From contig NZ_QHKS01000012.1 in the NCBI RefSeq assembly GCF_003353175.1, positions 186,001 through 250,000 of the forward strand: 64,000 nt of DNA. Direction: 5' to 3'. The notes under the pieces are model-generated. The model was not told the DNA's origin. It searched no databases and saw nothing but the letters and a program-made list of their open reading frames with translations. Source of the DNA: Paraburkholderia lacunae (GTDB lineage: Bacteria; Pseudomonadota; Gammaproteobacteria; Burkholderiales; Burkholderiaceae). A program made the position numbers and the translations under genes. Shown piece after piece: positions 1-8,508 of the stretch; the first letter of the stretch is position 1, and each line of letters starts with the position of its first letter.

Positions 1-686
1 CCGGCGAGATCGTGATCGACGGCTCGGATGTCATCAAGCTCAGTGCGCCAGGCCTGCGCGAGTTGCGCCGCTACAAGGTCAGCATGGTGTTTCAGAACTT
101 CGGGCTGCTGCCGCATCAGACCGTACTCGACAATACGGCTTACGCGCTGCGTGTGCGCGGCGAAAGCAAAGCGCAAGCCAATGAGAAGGCACGCGTGTGG
201 CTCGGCAAGGTGGGCTTGAACGGGTACGGCGAACAGTATCCGGACGAATTGTCCGGCGGCATGCGGCAACGCGTGGGCCTCGCCCGTGCGCTTGCCGCGG
301 ATACCGACGTGCTGCTGATGGACGAGGCGTTCTCCGCACTCGATCCGCTGATTCGCACGGAAATGCAGGACCAGCTACTGCAATTGCAGAGCACGCTGAA
401 CAAGACCATCGTGTTCATTACGCACGATCTCGACGAGGCATTGCGGATCGGCAACCGCATCGCGATCCTGCGCGACGGCGCGCTGGTGCAGGAGGGCACG
501 CCGGCCGACATTCTCGCGCGTCCGGCGGACGACTACGTGAGGCGCTTTGTCGAGCGGCGTGCGGAGCGATCGTGTGCGGAACCTGAGCGGAACCTGAGCG
601 GCGCGCGCAGTTTGCGCTACTGTGCCGACCGGCGAGAGATGCCGCCTGATGCGCCAGTCGATGGACGATGCCGTGCGTCGGCATAG
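1..686 (+). CDS. Quaternary amine (glycine betaine/choline-type) ABC transporter ATP-binding protein, 5' truncated
   Basis: The ATPase would energise import of a compatible solute such as glycine betaine, proline or choline. The window opens inside the gene: the Walker A motif lies upstream and the reading frame is open from base 3. Visible are the Q-loop (QNFGLLPHQTV), the signature LSGGMRQR, Walker B VLLMDEAFSALD and the switch His in FITHDLDEA. This order and wording fit the ProV/OpuAA branch. The protein ends soon after the nucleotide-binding domain with an Arg-rich tail, so the CBS domains found at the C-terminus of ProV are absent. The substrate is inferred from family only; the permease must lie to the left. 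Confidence 0.85.
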   Translation, partial: GEIVIDGSDVIKLSAPGLRELRRYKVSMVFQNFGLLPHQTVLDNTAYALRVRGESKAQANEKARVWLGKVGLNGYGEQYPDELSGGMRQRVGLARALAADTDVLLMDEAFSALDPLIRTEMQDQLLQLQSTLNKTIVFITHDLDEALRIGNRIAILRDGALVQEGTPADILARPADDYVRRFVERRAERSCAEPERNLSGARSLRYCADRREMPPDAPVDGRCRASA

Positions 687-736
687 ACGCGCCACTGGCG
701 CTATGCTACGGGTTTCGTCCAGTCGAGGAGCTTCTC

Positions 737-1450
737 ATGAAACAGACACCGGGATCCATGATCACCTTTCGCCGCCCTGACGGACAGGATGTTCAGGGTT
801 ATCTGGCGAAGCCGCAGAAACTCGAGGGTGCGCCCGCCATCGTCGTGATTCAGGAGTGGTGGGGTTTGAACGACCAGATTCGCGGCGTGGCCGACCGGCT
901 CGCGCAGTCCGGCTATCTGGCGCTGGTCCCCGATCTTTACCGCGGAAAATCGACGGTGGAAGAGGAAGAAGCACACCATCTGATGAGCGGGCTCGATTTC
1001 GGCGCCGCCGCCAGCCAGGATATTCGCGGCGCTGCGCAATACCTGAAGCAGCATTCGGAGCGGGTCGCCGTGATGGGATTTTGCATGGGCGGCGCGCTCA
1101 CGCTGCTGGCGCTATGCAATGTCCCCGAGCTATCGGCCGGCGTCGTCTGGTACGGCTTCCCGCCGCTCGAGTACATCGATGCAGCAAAAATCAAGGTGCC
1201 GGTGCTGGGTCACTGGGCCACGCAAGACGCGTTCTTTCAGGCTGAAACGGTCGACGCACTGGAAGCCAGACTGAGCGAGGCGAATGTCGACGTGGAGTTT
1301 CACCGTTACCTCGCGCATCATGCGTTCGCCAACGAGACGGCTGTCGGACCGCACCGTATCGCTGGCACCCAGTTCGATCCGGTCTGGGCGCAGTTGGCAT
1401 GGGACCGGACGCTGACCTTCCTCGGCCGCTCGCTGTGGCCGCGGCCGTAA
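737..1450 (+). CDS. Dienelactone hydrolase family protein
   Basis: A 237-residue alpha/beta hydrolase of the dienelactone hydrolase family, probably cytoplasmic, acting on lactone or ester bonds. The family triad is recognisable: nucleophile Cys116 in GFCMGG, Asp164 in the segment TQDAFF and His195/His196 in the segment AHHAF. Glu40 in QEWWG matches the residue that pairs with the Cys in the resting enzyme. Start at 737 is chosen because GAGGAG sits at 725-730 and an upstream in-frame extension to 668 has no Shine-Dalgarno and overlaps the preceding gene. It stands alone rather than in a chlorocatechol operon, so the substrate is unknown. Confidence 0.9.
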   Translation: MKQTPGSMITFRRPDGQDVQGYLAKPQKLEGAPAIVVIQEWWGLNDQIRGVADRLAQSGYLALVPDLYRGKSTVEEEEAHHLMSGLDFGAAASQDIRGAAQYLKQHSERVAVMGFCMGGALTLLALCNVPELSAGVVWYGFPPLEYIDAAKIKVPVLGHWATQDAFFQAETVDALEARLSEANVDVEFHRYLAHHAFANETAVGPHRIAGTQFDPVWAQLAWDRTLTFLGRSLWPRP

Positions 1451-1528
1451 CGCGTTGAAGGGCGCCGGTGGTACGAACCCGGACAGTGGTCCTCGTGTAC
1501 ATGCCTCGCGGCCGCCCACCAACGCCGT

Positions 1529-2131
1529 TCACGAAGATAGCCAGCCGCGATTGATCGGCCACGCGAACAGCGTGCGGTACAACACGATCAAGCCGCGCGT
1601 CACCATGGCTCCGCCAAGCCGCCAAAGCGGCGCGACAAGCAGGAACGCGAGGCACGCGATGGCGACGGCGCCCACCATGTCGAACGGGAAATGGACGCCG
1701 ACAAACACGCGCGCCCACGCGACTGCAGCGCCGGATAGCAGCGTGAGCATGCCGTACCGTCGCAGGCCGCCTGACCACAAGGTCAACGCGATGCTTGCGA
1801 ATACGGTGCCGTGGTCGCTTGGGAACGACGAGTCTGAGGCATGCTGCAAGAACGTATGGCCAAGCCCGATTACGTCCGGGCGGGGGTGTTGCCAGGCAAG
1901 GCCGATGAGCTGATTGACGCCGAGTGCAAGCAGCGTGACGCAACATGCGCGGACTGCCGTGCCGCGCTGATGCTCGTCGCCAGCTAGCCAGATGGCGACC
2001 AGCATCAGCGGGACGAGATAGATGACGTAGTCGGCGAGCAACCGCGCTACCTCGATTTGCCACGCCGCCGTCGACGTCGTGGCGTTGATCATCAGAAAGA
2101 GCGCTTGATTGAACGCTTCGAGTGTATTCAT
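1529..2131 (-). CDS. PAP2 family phosphatase, undecaprenyl-diphosphatase-like
   Basis: A 200-residue multi-pass membrane phosphatase. The three PAP2 signatures are in order: RP in QHPRPD near residue 84, the PSDH box near 104-107 (SFPSDHGTVF), and the third motif ARVFVGVHFPFD near 140-151. Hydrophobic segments separate them. BcrC-type members hydrolyse undecaprenyl pyrophosphate to recycle the peptidoglycan lipid carrier; this is inferred from size and motifs, and a phosphatidate or other lipid phosphatase role is possible. The Met at 2131 begins a typical short N-terminus before the first helix; a longer reading frame to 2254 adds an atypical Arg/Pro/Cys-rich leader. Confidence 0.85.
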   Translation of the reverse strand: MNTLEAFNQALFLMINATTSTAAWQIEVARLLADYVIYLVPLMLVAIWLAGDEHQRGTAVRACCVTLLALGVNQLIGLAWQHPRPDVIGLGHTFLQHASDSSFPSDHGTVFASIALTLWSGGLRRYGMLTLLSGAAVAWARVFVGVHFPFDMVGAVAIACLAFLLVAPLWRLGGAMVTRGLIVLYRTLFAWPINRGWLSS

Positions 2132-2322
2132 GCAGTAAGTTTGTCGAGGGACGTGTTGTGAATGATGGACCGCGTGCCGACGCGCACACCAGCACGGGCC
2201 CGGCGACACTACGGCACACCAGGGCGCCGGGCCGCTAACCGCAACACGCCACACTCTCGTAGGGCGATCCTAGCAAACGAACCTTATGAAATGCTTAGGC
2301 CGCCACGATCGGGCGGTGGCCC

Positions 2323-2565
2323 TCACATTTCCAGGTCGATGCGTCCATAGACACCGTCCACCTCCTGGTTGGACCCCGCGGCGAAGAACAACGTGTTCAT
2401 CGGCTGATTGTCGAGCCCGTTGCCGAAAGCGATTCCCCAGTGTCCCCCCTGCACGAACGTGTTTCCATTCGACAGCTTGATTGCGCCAAGAGACAGGCCG
2501 GTCGCGGGATCGAAAGCGTTGATCGTGCCGTCGCCGAAGTTGCCGATTAACCGCGCGAAATCCGC
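2323..2565 (-). pseudogene. C-terminal remnant of a TIGR03118 family protein
   Basis: The frame that continues straight on from the stop codon of the neighbouring DedA/PAP2 gene encodes about 80 residues with no start codon of its own. They include GNFGDGTINAFDPATG, WGIAFGNG, NTLFFAAGSN and VDGVYGRI, ending in a proper stop at 2323-2325. These phrases match, from memory, the C-terminus of TIGR03118, a secreted beta-propeller-like family of unknown function. The N-terminal several hundred residues are missing. The likely history is a deletion that removed the start of this gene and joined its tail to the end of the DedA/PAP2 gene. Confidence 0.7.
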
Positions 2566-4572
2566 TCATCCCTCAGGCGACGCCAATAGCGATACCGGCA
2601 CGCCGTGACAACTCACCCTTGCCACGACATCGGCGCCGAAGTCTGTGTTCGAGGCGCCGCGCGTATCGAGTGAGGTCGCGTCCTTGTCGGCTCGCAGGAT
2701 ATTGATTGGCCAGGACGGACGGGACAGGCGCTCGTGTGCCACAGCGCCGACCCAGAGCGGAGTGAACGACGCGCCGTTTTCCACGGCGTAGCCGCTTGGC
2801 CAGAAGCGCAGTACGTCGCGTTCGTCGCGGGTGCCGCCTGGACGCGTGAAGACCAGCGACGAGGGCACGCCGTTGTTCAGCTTCGGCAACACCGGAAGCG
2901 ACACGGCGGCGACGTTGGGCGAGGCGAGAGAAAGCAGGCTGCGCGCCGAAAAGTCCGTACCTTCGACCCATCCCTGAGCGCGCAGGCGTCCTCTTATCGC
3001 ATCGAGGTTCGACACCCATTGCAGCGTGAGCGGCTCCTTGCGATCGCCGCCCATATCCGAGCGATAGCATGGCAGGCGCTTCCAGAGAGCAACGGTCCAC
3101 TGCGATTGCGTGATCAGTACGGGCGGCTGCGGCCGCGTACTGTCCGGCGGCGCGGCAGGAGGATTGACGCCAAGCTGCACACCCACGGTCACGAGCAGGA
3201 CCAGCAGAATCACCACAGGCATGAACCGGCGTGACGGCGGCGCTTCCGGGTGCCGCCAGATGGCTGTCAACGCAACGATCGCCACCCAGGCGTACGCCAG
3301 CGCGGCGCCGCCGAGCGCGTCCGTCACCCAGAACCGGCCGAAATAAAGTCCCGCGAGCGCGACGACCACCACGACGACGGCACTCGCGGTTGCGACGGCC
3401 AAACCCTCCAGCATGCCGACCCTTCGCGCCAGCAGGAATGCCAGAAAGCCATAGACGATCACCGTAGCGGCGACGTGATTGCTTGGAAACACGTAGGCAT
3501 TGGAGGCGAGCGAAGCCGGCGGAGCACGATGCATCACGAACTGCAAAGCGAAGATCAGCAACTGTGAAAACACCACTGCGGCCAGCCAGTAGCCGATGGT
3601 GCGCCAGCGCCGTTCCCACGTCATCCACAGCGCAACCGTGACGACGAGTGCAGCCAGCGTGACGACGCTGCCTAGCGTCGCGAGACCCGCGAGGACCGTA
3701 TCGCCCCAGGGCGTGCGGACCGATTGCAGGAAGTGATAGACGGATAGATCGATGCGCACCAGCGGATCGCCGCTGATGACGTCTTCGACAACGCCGAAGA
3801 AGAGGGCGCCGGAAACCAGCACGATGAACGAAGCCGCCACAATGCTGCCGGCATCCGGCTGCTCGGGATCCAGCATTCTCTGCGCGAGCCGGCCGATTCG
3901 GCCCGGGTGCCGGCTGGCCCAGTTCGCCAGTTGGCGGCCGGCCGCGCTCGACCACGCATTGGCGTGCGAGAGCAGAAAGCGCGCGGCTCGAAAGCTCAGC
4001 CAGACGATGCCGACCAGCAGCGCGATGATGACGACGAGGCGGAACGACACCGCGCCCGCCAGCAGCACCGATGCGCCGAACACCACGCCCGGCAGGATAT
4101 GGGCGGGCGCCCAGAGCAGGGCCGAGAGGACGTTCATCGCGTAGAAGCGCACCGGCGTCATGCCGAGCATGCCCGCCACCACAGGCACGATCGCCCGCAA
4201 CGGTCCGACGAAACGGGCAAACACCACGCTCTTCGCGCCATGTTTTTCGAAGAAGCGGCGTCCTGCGTCGAGCACCGGCGGATGCTTACGGAAAGGCCAT
4301 ATCTGGGCGATCCTGTCCTTGTAACGGCTGCCGATCCAGAAGCTGATGCCGTCCCCGGCGACCGCGCCGGCTATCGCCCAGACCAACACCCAGCCAAGGC
4401 TCAGCGAACCGGTGCCGGCCAGTGCGCCGGCCAGGAACATGGCGGTGCTGCCGGGGATGAAGGTGCCGATGACGGCAATGGCTTCAAGGAAGGCCGCGAG
4501 GAAAACGACCGTGAGCGTCCACGCCGGGTGACCGGCCAGCAGATGCAACAGGTGGACGTACGCATGCTCCAT
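2566..4572 (-). CDS. DedA / PAP2 phosphatase / LssY-type C-terminal fusion membrane protein
   Basis: A 668-residue inner-membrane protein with three parts. Residues 1-200 form a DedA (SNARE-associated) domain, with FIPGSTAMFLAGA and FARFVGPLRAIVP characteristic of that family. Residues about 250-440 are a PAP2 phosphatase with the PSNH box (YVFPSNHVAA) and FWVTDALGG. The last 200 or so residues resemble the soluble LssY C-terminal domain. DedA proteins are linked to membrane lipid homeostasis and undecaprenyl phosphate flipping, PAP2 to lipid dephosphorylation, so lipid-carrier recycling is a plausible joint role (inference). The stop codon lies exactly at the junction with the TIGR03118 remnant. 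Confidence 0.88.
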   Translation of the reverse strand: MEHAYVHLLHLLAGHPAWTLTVVFLAAFLEAIAVIGTFIPGSTAMFLAGALAGTGSLSLGWVLVWAIAGAVAGDGISFWIGSRYKDRIAQIWPFRKHPPVLDAGRRFFEKHGAKSVVFARFVGPLRAIVPVVAGMLGMTPVRFYAMNVLSALLWAPAHILPGVVFGASVLLAGAVSFRLVVIIALLVGIVWLSFRAARFLLSHANAWSSAAGRQLANWASRHPGRIGRLAQRMLDPEQPDAGSIVAASFIVLVSGALFFGVVEDVISGDPLVRIDLSVYHFLQSVRTPWGDTVLAGLATLGSVVTLAALVVTVALWMTWERRWRTIGYWLAAVVFSQLLIFALQFVMHRAPPASLASNAYVFPSNHVAATVIVYGFLAFLLARRVGMLEGLAVATASAVVVVVVALAGLYFGRFWVTDALGGAALAYAWVAIVALTAIWRHPEAPPSRRFMPVVILLVLLVTVGVQLGVNPPAAPPDSTRPQPPVLITQSQWTVALWKRLPCYRSDMGGDRKEPLTLQWVSNLDAIRGRLRAQGWVEGTDFSARSLLSLASPNVAAVSLPVLPKLNNGVPSSLVFTRPGGTRDERDVLRFWPSGYAVENGASFTPLWVGAVAHERLSRPSWPINILRADKDATSLDTRGASNTDFGADVVARVSCHGVPVSLLASPEG

Positions 4573-4772
4573 CGAGTGCTATGAACCGTTCTGACGTAAC
4601 GGTTGATAATAACGCGCGCGATCGGATACGCGCACGACCGGATGGCGCTATCGGCTCGTGCCAGGCAATGAACCCTGCATCATTGCCCTATCATTGGCAT
4701 CGCTTCATGCTGGTTTTACAGCGGCGGGCGACCATGCGGCCGTTGAACCCGATATCCCAGAGTCGAGAAAAG

Positions 4773-5984
4773 ATGCGTACCCATTCCACGCCGCGCACCG
4801 GCGCACTCAGCCAGATTCCCCGCGGCATCTGGATGCTGGGCTTCGTCAGCCTGTTCATGGACATCTCGTCGGAGATCATTCACAGCCTGCTGCCGATGTT
4901 CCTCGTGACGAGTCTCGGTGCGAGCGCCGTGATGGTCGGCCTGATAGAAGGCGTCGCGGAAGCGGCCTCGCCGATCGTCAAGATTTTCTCCGGCGCGCTC
5001 AGCGACTATCTGGGCAACCGGAAATGGCTCGCGGTGATCGGCTACGGCATGGGCGCGTTGAGCAAGCCGCTGTTCGCACTCGCGCCGACGGCTGGGATCG
5101 TTCTGGCTGCGCGCGTCGCCGACCGGATCGGCAAAGGGGTGAGAGGCGCGCCGCGCGATGCGCTGGTCGCCGATATCACGCCGCCGCATCTGCGCGGCGC
5201 GGCATACGGGTTACGGCAATCGCTCGACACGGTGGGCGCGTTTCTCGGTCCGTTGCTGGCCGTCGCACTGATGCTGCTGTGGGCGGACAATTTTCGTCTC
5301 GTGTTCTGGGTGGCCGTGATTCCCGGCTTGATCGCCGTCGCGCTGCTGGTGTTCGGCATCAAGGAACCCGCGCGTCATGCTGACGCGAAACGCGTCAATC
5401 CGCTGAAGCTCGACAATCTGAGGAAGCTGAGCCGCTCGTACTGGTGGGTGGTGTTCATCGGCGCGGTCTTCACGCTCGCGCGATTCAGCGAGGCCTTCCT
5501 CGTGCTGCGCGCGATGCAGGCGGGCGTGCCGGTGGCGCTGGTGCCGCTCGTGATGGTGGCGATGAATCTCGTGTATTCGGTATCGGCGTATCCGTTCGGA
5601 AAACTCGCCGATTCGATGAGCCACACCAGACTACTGGCCGTCGGCCTCGTGGTGCTGATTGCGTCGGATATCGTGCTTGCGCACGGCAATTACTGGCCGG
5701 TGGTGATACTCGGTGTCGCGCTGTGGGGATTGCACATGGGACTCACGCAGGGGCTGCTCGCCACGATGGTGGCGCACACCGCGCCGCCCGATCTGAAAGG
5801 CACTGCATTCGGTTTTTTCAACCTGATGAGCGGGCTGGCGACACTCGTGGCGAGCGTCGTCGCGGGCGGGCTGTGGGACCGCTTCGGCGCCATGGCGACT
5901 TTCTATGCAGGCGCGGCGTTTTGCGTGCTGACGCTGTGCGCGTTGGCTGCTGGTGCGAAGTGGCAGCGAGGTTTCGCGCGCTAG
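4773..5984 (+). CDS. Major facilitator superfamily (MFS) transporter
   Basis: A polytopic carrier of about 403 residues with a 12-helix hydrophobicity pattern and two related halves. The loop 2-3 region carries DYLGNRKWLAVIGYGMG and the loop after it ADRIGKGVRGAPRDALVAD, the MFS A/B-type motifs. The substrate cannot be told. Start chosen at the ATG at 4773, which leaves a short polar N-terminus before helix 1; ATGs at 4734 and 4581 are in frame but add unlikely sequence. No obvious ribosome site precedes any of them, so the start is uncertain. It is divergent from the DedA/PAP2 gene. Confidence 0.85.
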   Translation: MRTHSTPRTGALSQIPRGIWMLGFVSLFMDISSEIIHSLLPMFLVTSLGASAVMVGLIEGVAEAASPIVKIFSGALSDYLGNRKWLAVIGYGMGALSKPLFALAPTAGIVLAARVADRIGKGVRGAPRDALVADITPPHLRGAAYGLRQSLDTVGAFLGPLLAVALMLLWADNFRLVFWVAVIPGLIAVALLVFGIKEPARHADAKRVNPLKLDNLRKLSRSYWWVVFIGAVFTLARFSEAFLVLRAMQAGVPVALVPLVMVAMNLVYSVSAYPFGKLADSMSHTRLLAVGLVVLIASDIVLAHGNYWPVVILGVALWGLHMGLTQGLLATMVAHTAPPDLKGTAFGFFNLMSGLATLVASVVAGGLWDRFGAMATFYAGAAFCVLTLCALAAGAKWQRGFAR

Positions 5985-6140
5985 GCCGTTTCGCTACGAC
6001 TCAGGCCATACCGGTTTTTGCCGGGCATTGGCAAGATCGAAGCGGAACGCACGAACGCGCGCTGTGCAAGGTTATTGCGTCGCGCGCCGGTGAATTGCGT
6101 TGGATCGTGTTGTGCCCAGCGTCAGTGCGGGGAGCCCGGA

Positions 6141-6416
6141 TCAATCATCGTCATCTTCATGATGACGATGATGCCAGCCGCGGTGCCAGCCGTTGTCGTG
6201 CCAGCGGCGGCCGTCGCGGTACTCGTATCCATAACCATAGTAGGCGGGTGCCGGCGCATAGACTACGGGCGGCGCCTGATAGATGACGGGAGGCTGCTCC
6301 ACATACACAGGTGCGGGCGCCCCAAGGTATACGCCGACGTCCACGTGAGCCATCGCGGCGCTGGAAGCAAATGCAGCGCAGAGGCCGGCTGCGAGTAAAA
6401 GAGTGGGACGTTTCAT
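6141..6416 (-). CDS. Small secreted protein with His/Asp-rich C-terminus
   Basis: A 91-residue protein with a clear signal peptide (cleavage probable after ASSAAMA near residue 22), a Pro/Tyr/Val-rich middle (APAPVY, APAPAYYGYGY) and a tail rich in Trp, His and Asp ending in HHRHHEDDDD. The tail could bind metal ions; that is inference. Short periplasmic proteins of this composition are common in Burkholderia and have no assigned function. The ATG at 6416 follows AGGAG a few bases upstream on the minus strand. Confidence 0.75.
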   Translation of the reverse strand: MKRPTLLLAAGLCAAFASSAAMAHVDVGVYLGAPAPVYVEQPPVIYQAPPVVYAPAPAYYGYGYEYRDGRRWHDNGWHRGWHHRHHEDDDD

Positions 6417-6627
6417 CGTATTTCTCCTGACCGGTTAGCTCCAGGCGGGCGCCGGGCGGTGACTGGCGAGCTGGATTGTAGGGCGGCTCGAGCCTGGCAT
6501 GTACGCCACGATTGTCACTTGTGTAACTACTGGTAACACGTGCCCCGCCGCCTATCAAGCCGGGTGAAGCCAGCTCGCGAACGCGCTCCTGAAGCCGCTT
6601 GTCGAACTGCTCCGCGAGCTGCCTATT

Positions 6628-6746
6628 GAGCCGTTGAGCGGGCCGCTCAGCGAGCGGTTCGGCGAGCCGCTCAGCGAGTCGTTCGGTGAGCCGCCCAGCG
6701 AGTCGTTCGGTGAGCCGCTCAGCGAGCTTTTCAGTGAGCCGCTCAC
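6628..6746. repeat. 24-bp tandem repeat, five imperfect copies
   Basis: Copies begin at 6628, 6652, 6676, 6700 and 6724, with a unit close to GAGTCGTTCGGTGAGCCGCT plus CAGC. The middle copies differ at one to three bases and the outer ones more. Each contains self-complementary pieces; for example CCGCTC-AGC-GAGCGG at 6643-6657 can fold. The array lies just past, and slightly overlaps, the 3' end of the glycine-zipper gene. It is open on both strands as an SGSPN-like or SEPLSE-like repeat peptide, but no start or context supports translation. Confidence 0.8.
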
Positions 6747-7438
6747 GAAGCCGTCAACGTGTCGCCGGACACGTGGACGCGCTCGCCAACCTGCACGGCC
6801 GGTTGGGTCTGATAGTCGAAGTTCCGGTAGCTGCCGTCCTGCATGCGCACCTGGACCTGATAGGTCGTCTGCTTGCGCACGGCATGTTCGATGCCGTTAC
6901 CGGCCACGCCGCCACCGACAGCCCCTGCAATGGTCGCCAGAATTTTGCCGCGTCCACCGCCGATCTGATTGCCGATCAGTCCGCCGGCGACCGCGCCGCC
7001 TACCGCGCCGAGGCCGGTGGTCGGCTCGGGCGACTGGACTGTGTTGATCGCGACGACTTCACCCGCGTACGGGTCTGCGACCGGCCTCGCCGACGGCGTC
7101 TGGTAGCCCTCATTGTTCGAGTACCGCGGAGCGTCCGCCGCCGCCGTGCTGTGCGTGTGGTGCACGCGCGGCCGGGCGGGAGCGGCTTCCTGAGCCGTGT
7201 GTTGCACGGTGTTCGGCTGCGTGTTCGTTTGAGTCGTGGCCAGCGGAGCGCTCGCAACCGGTGCAGCGACCGCCGCGACCGGCGTCGCGGGCGCCGGGAC
7301 GGCGCGCGAGGTCGGCAGAAGGCCGGTCATCGCTGCGATACCGGTGGCGCTGGCGAGGATGACGGCCACCGCCGCACCGGCGACGAGAGGGTGAATGCGA
7401 CTGCGCTGCGCGCTGCTGGGGGTGAGGTTCGTGTTCAT
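6743..7438 (-). CDS. Glycine-zipper 2TM domain envelope protein
   Basis: A 231-residue protein with an uncleaved or signal-anchor helix at about residues 19-42, a low-complexity Ala/Pro/Thr linker, and a glycine-zipper hairpin (AVGGAVAGGLIGNQIGGG followed by AGAVGGGVAGNGIEH). After that comes a small SH3-like or OB-like C-terminal part (YQVQVRMQDGSYRNF ... VGERVHVSG). This layout matches the SlyB/YcfJ-like family of outer-membrane or periplasmic stress proteins. Start at 7438 is supported by GGAG in the upstream CAGCGGAGTCC and by the N-terminal signal anchor; a frame extending to 7576 lacks both. Confidence 0.85.
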   Translation of the reverse strand: MNTNLTPSSAQRSRIHPLVAGAAVAVILASATGIAAMTGLLPTSRAVPAPATPVAAVAAPVASAPLATTQTNTQPNTVQHTAQEAAPARPRVHHTHSTAAADAPRYSNNEGYQTPSARPVADPYAGEVVAINTVQSPEPTTGLGAVGGAVAGGLIGNQIGGGRGKILATIAGAVGGGVAGNGIEHAVRKQTTYQVQVRMQDGSYRNFDYQTQPAVQVGERVHVSGDTLTAS

Positions 7439-7716
7439 TGTGGACTCCGCTGGTAGGTGTCTGCAATAACGCCGCAGCAGTGAAGGCGGTGTACGCGCCC
7501 GGCGCGCTGCTTTGTAAGCATTTGTACGACTGCTGACACGCCTGAAAGCAATCCGGCGACGCGGCGCGTTTGACACGCGATTCGATGCGTGAACAAAGCG
7601 GGCGGCCCGCCGTCTTACTCATTGACCGGCTGCATTCGTGCGCGTGATATGCACAAACTCATGACTCTGCTGCGCGTGTTTCCGGCGAAAAATCCGGTGG
7701 TCTTACGGAGTGAGTG

Positions 7717-8055
7717 ATGAAGATCGTCACACACGGTATGTTGGCTTCGGCTTTGCTTATTGGTTTGTCAGGGGCGGCTTACGCTCAGTCAGGCGGCGCT
7801 ACGTCCGCTGATATGGGCGGCGCGCCGTTGAACGGCGCCAATGGTGCGGGAACAGGAACGGGTTTGGGAACCGGCGTAACAGGCCCGAGTGCGGGCGCGG
7901 CGACGGTGCGTGGCGCGACTGCGATCGGCGCTCGGGGCGGTACGGAATCGGGCCCGTCCATGAGCAACATGAGAGCGAATGGCACGAGCCTGAATATGAA
8001 CCCCGATCCTCGTGCGCCTAACGTCTCGGGAAACGCGTTCGCGCCGCCGCGGTAG
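7717..8055 (+). CDS. Small secreted Gly/Ala/Thr-rich protein
   Basis: A 112-residue protein with a signal peptide (MKIVTHGMLASALLIGLSG, cleavage after AYA near residue 24) and a mature part rich in Gly, Ala, Thr, Ser and Asn without Cys or recognisable domain. ATG at 7717 follows ACGGAG. The function is unknown; the composition suggests an unstructured periplasmic or surface protein. It stands alone, downstream of the divergent glycine-zipper gene. Confidence 0.7.
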   Translation: MKIVTHGMLASALLIGLSGAAYAQSGGATSADMGGAPLNGANGAGTGTGLGTGVTGPSAGAATVRGATAIGARGGTESGPSMSNMRANGTSLNMNPDPRAPNVSGNAFAPPR

Positions 8056-8508
8056 TCCGCACATCGTCGCCTGGTTGACGCGTTGATCGCGTTCTAGCGA
8101 CCGAAGTACAGCGAGCAGAAACTCGCCGGGCCGACTCAGACGGTCATCGGACTGCTTGCGTTGATCATCGACGGGCGCGTCGAAATCCTCTTCCCACGTC
8201 GTATTCCTAATCAATCTGGAATGCTGTCCGTCTATCGACGCGAATTGAAAAGACGCATTCCACTTCTGTTCGTATCCGGCGATGTGATTCGCGCGCCGGC
8301 GCAGCTCATTTCAGATTTCCTCGGGTTTCCGTTCGGCTGAGGTCGGCCTGCGGAAAGCGTGCTGCTGCCTTCGTGGCGCGTTCGTTGTGTGCAACGCACA
8401 ATGTCATCAGAAATGATGGATTTACGGAAGTAAAAAAACTTGCATTTCACGTAGAAAAAGCTACCTTGATTAAACAAAATGACTCTGGCTCGGCACCGGA
8501 GGAGACAC
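8056..8508. other. 453-bp gap without a supportable gene
   Basis: Reading frames here are short and lack start signals or recognisable protein motifs. The last 100 bases before the LacI-type gene are AT-richer than the surroundings (8400-8480) and probably hold its promoter. The open stretch ending at the stop near 8340 could be a decayed gene tail, but I cannot name a family. Confidence 0.5.

Noticed and set aside
6555..6746. Small repetitive protein encoded by the 24-bp array
   Set aside because: No ribosome site or conserved start; it overlaps the end of a real gene and reads open in several frames because of the repeat.
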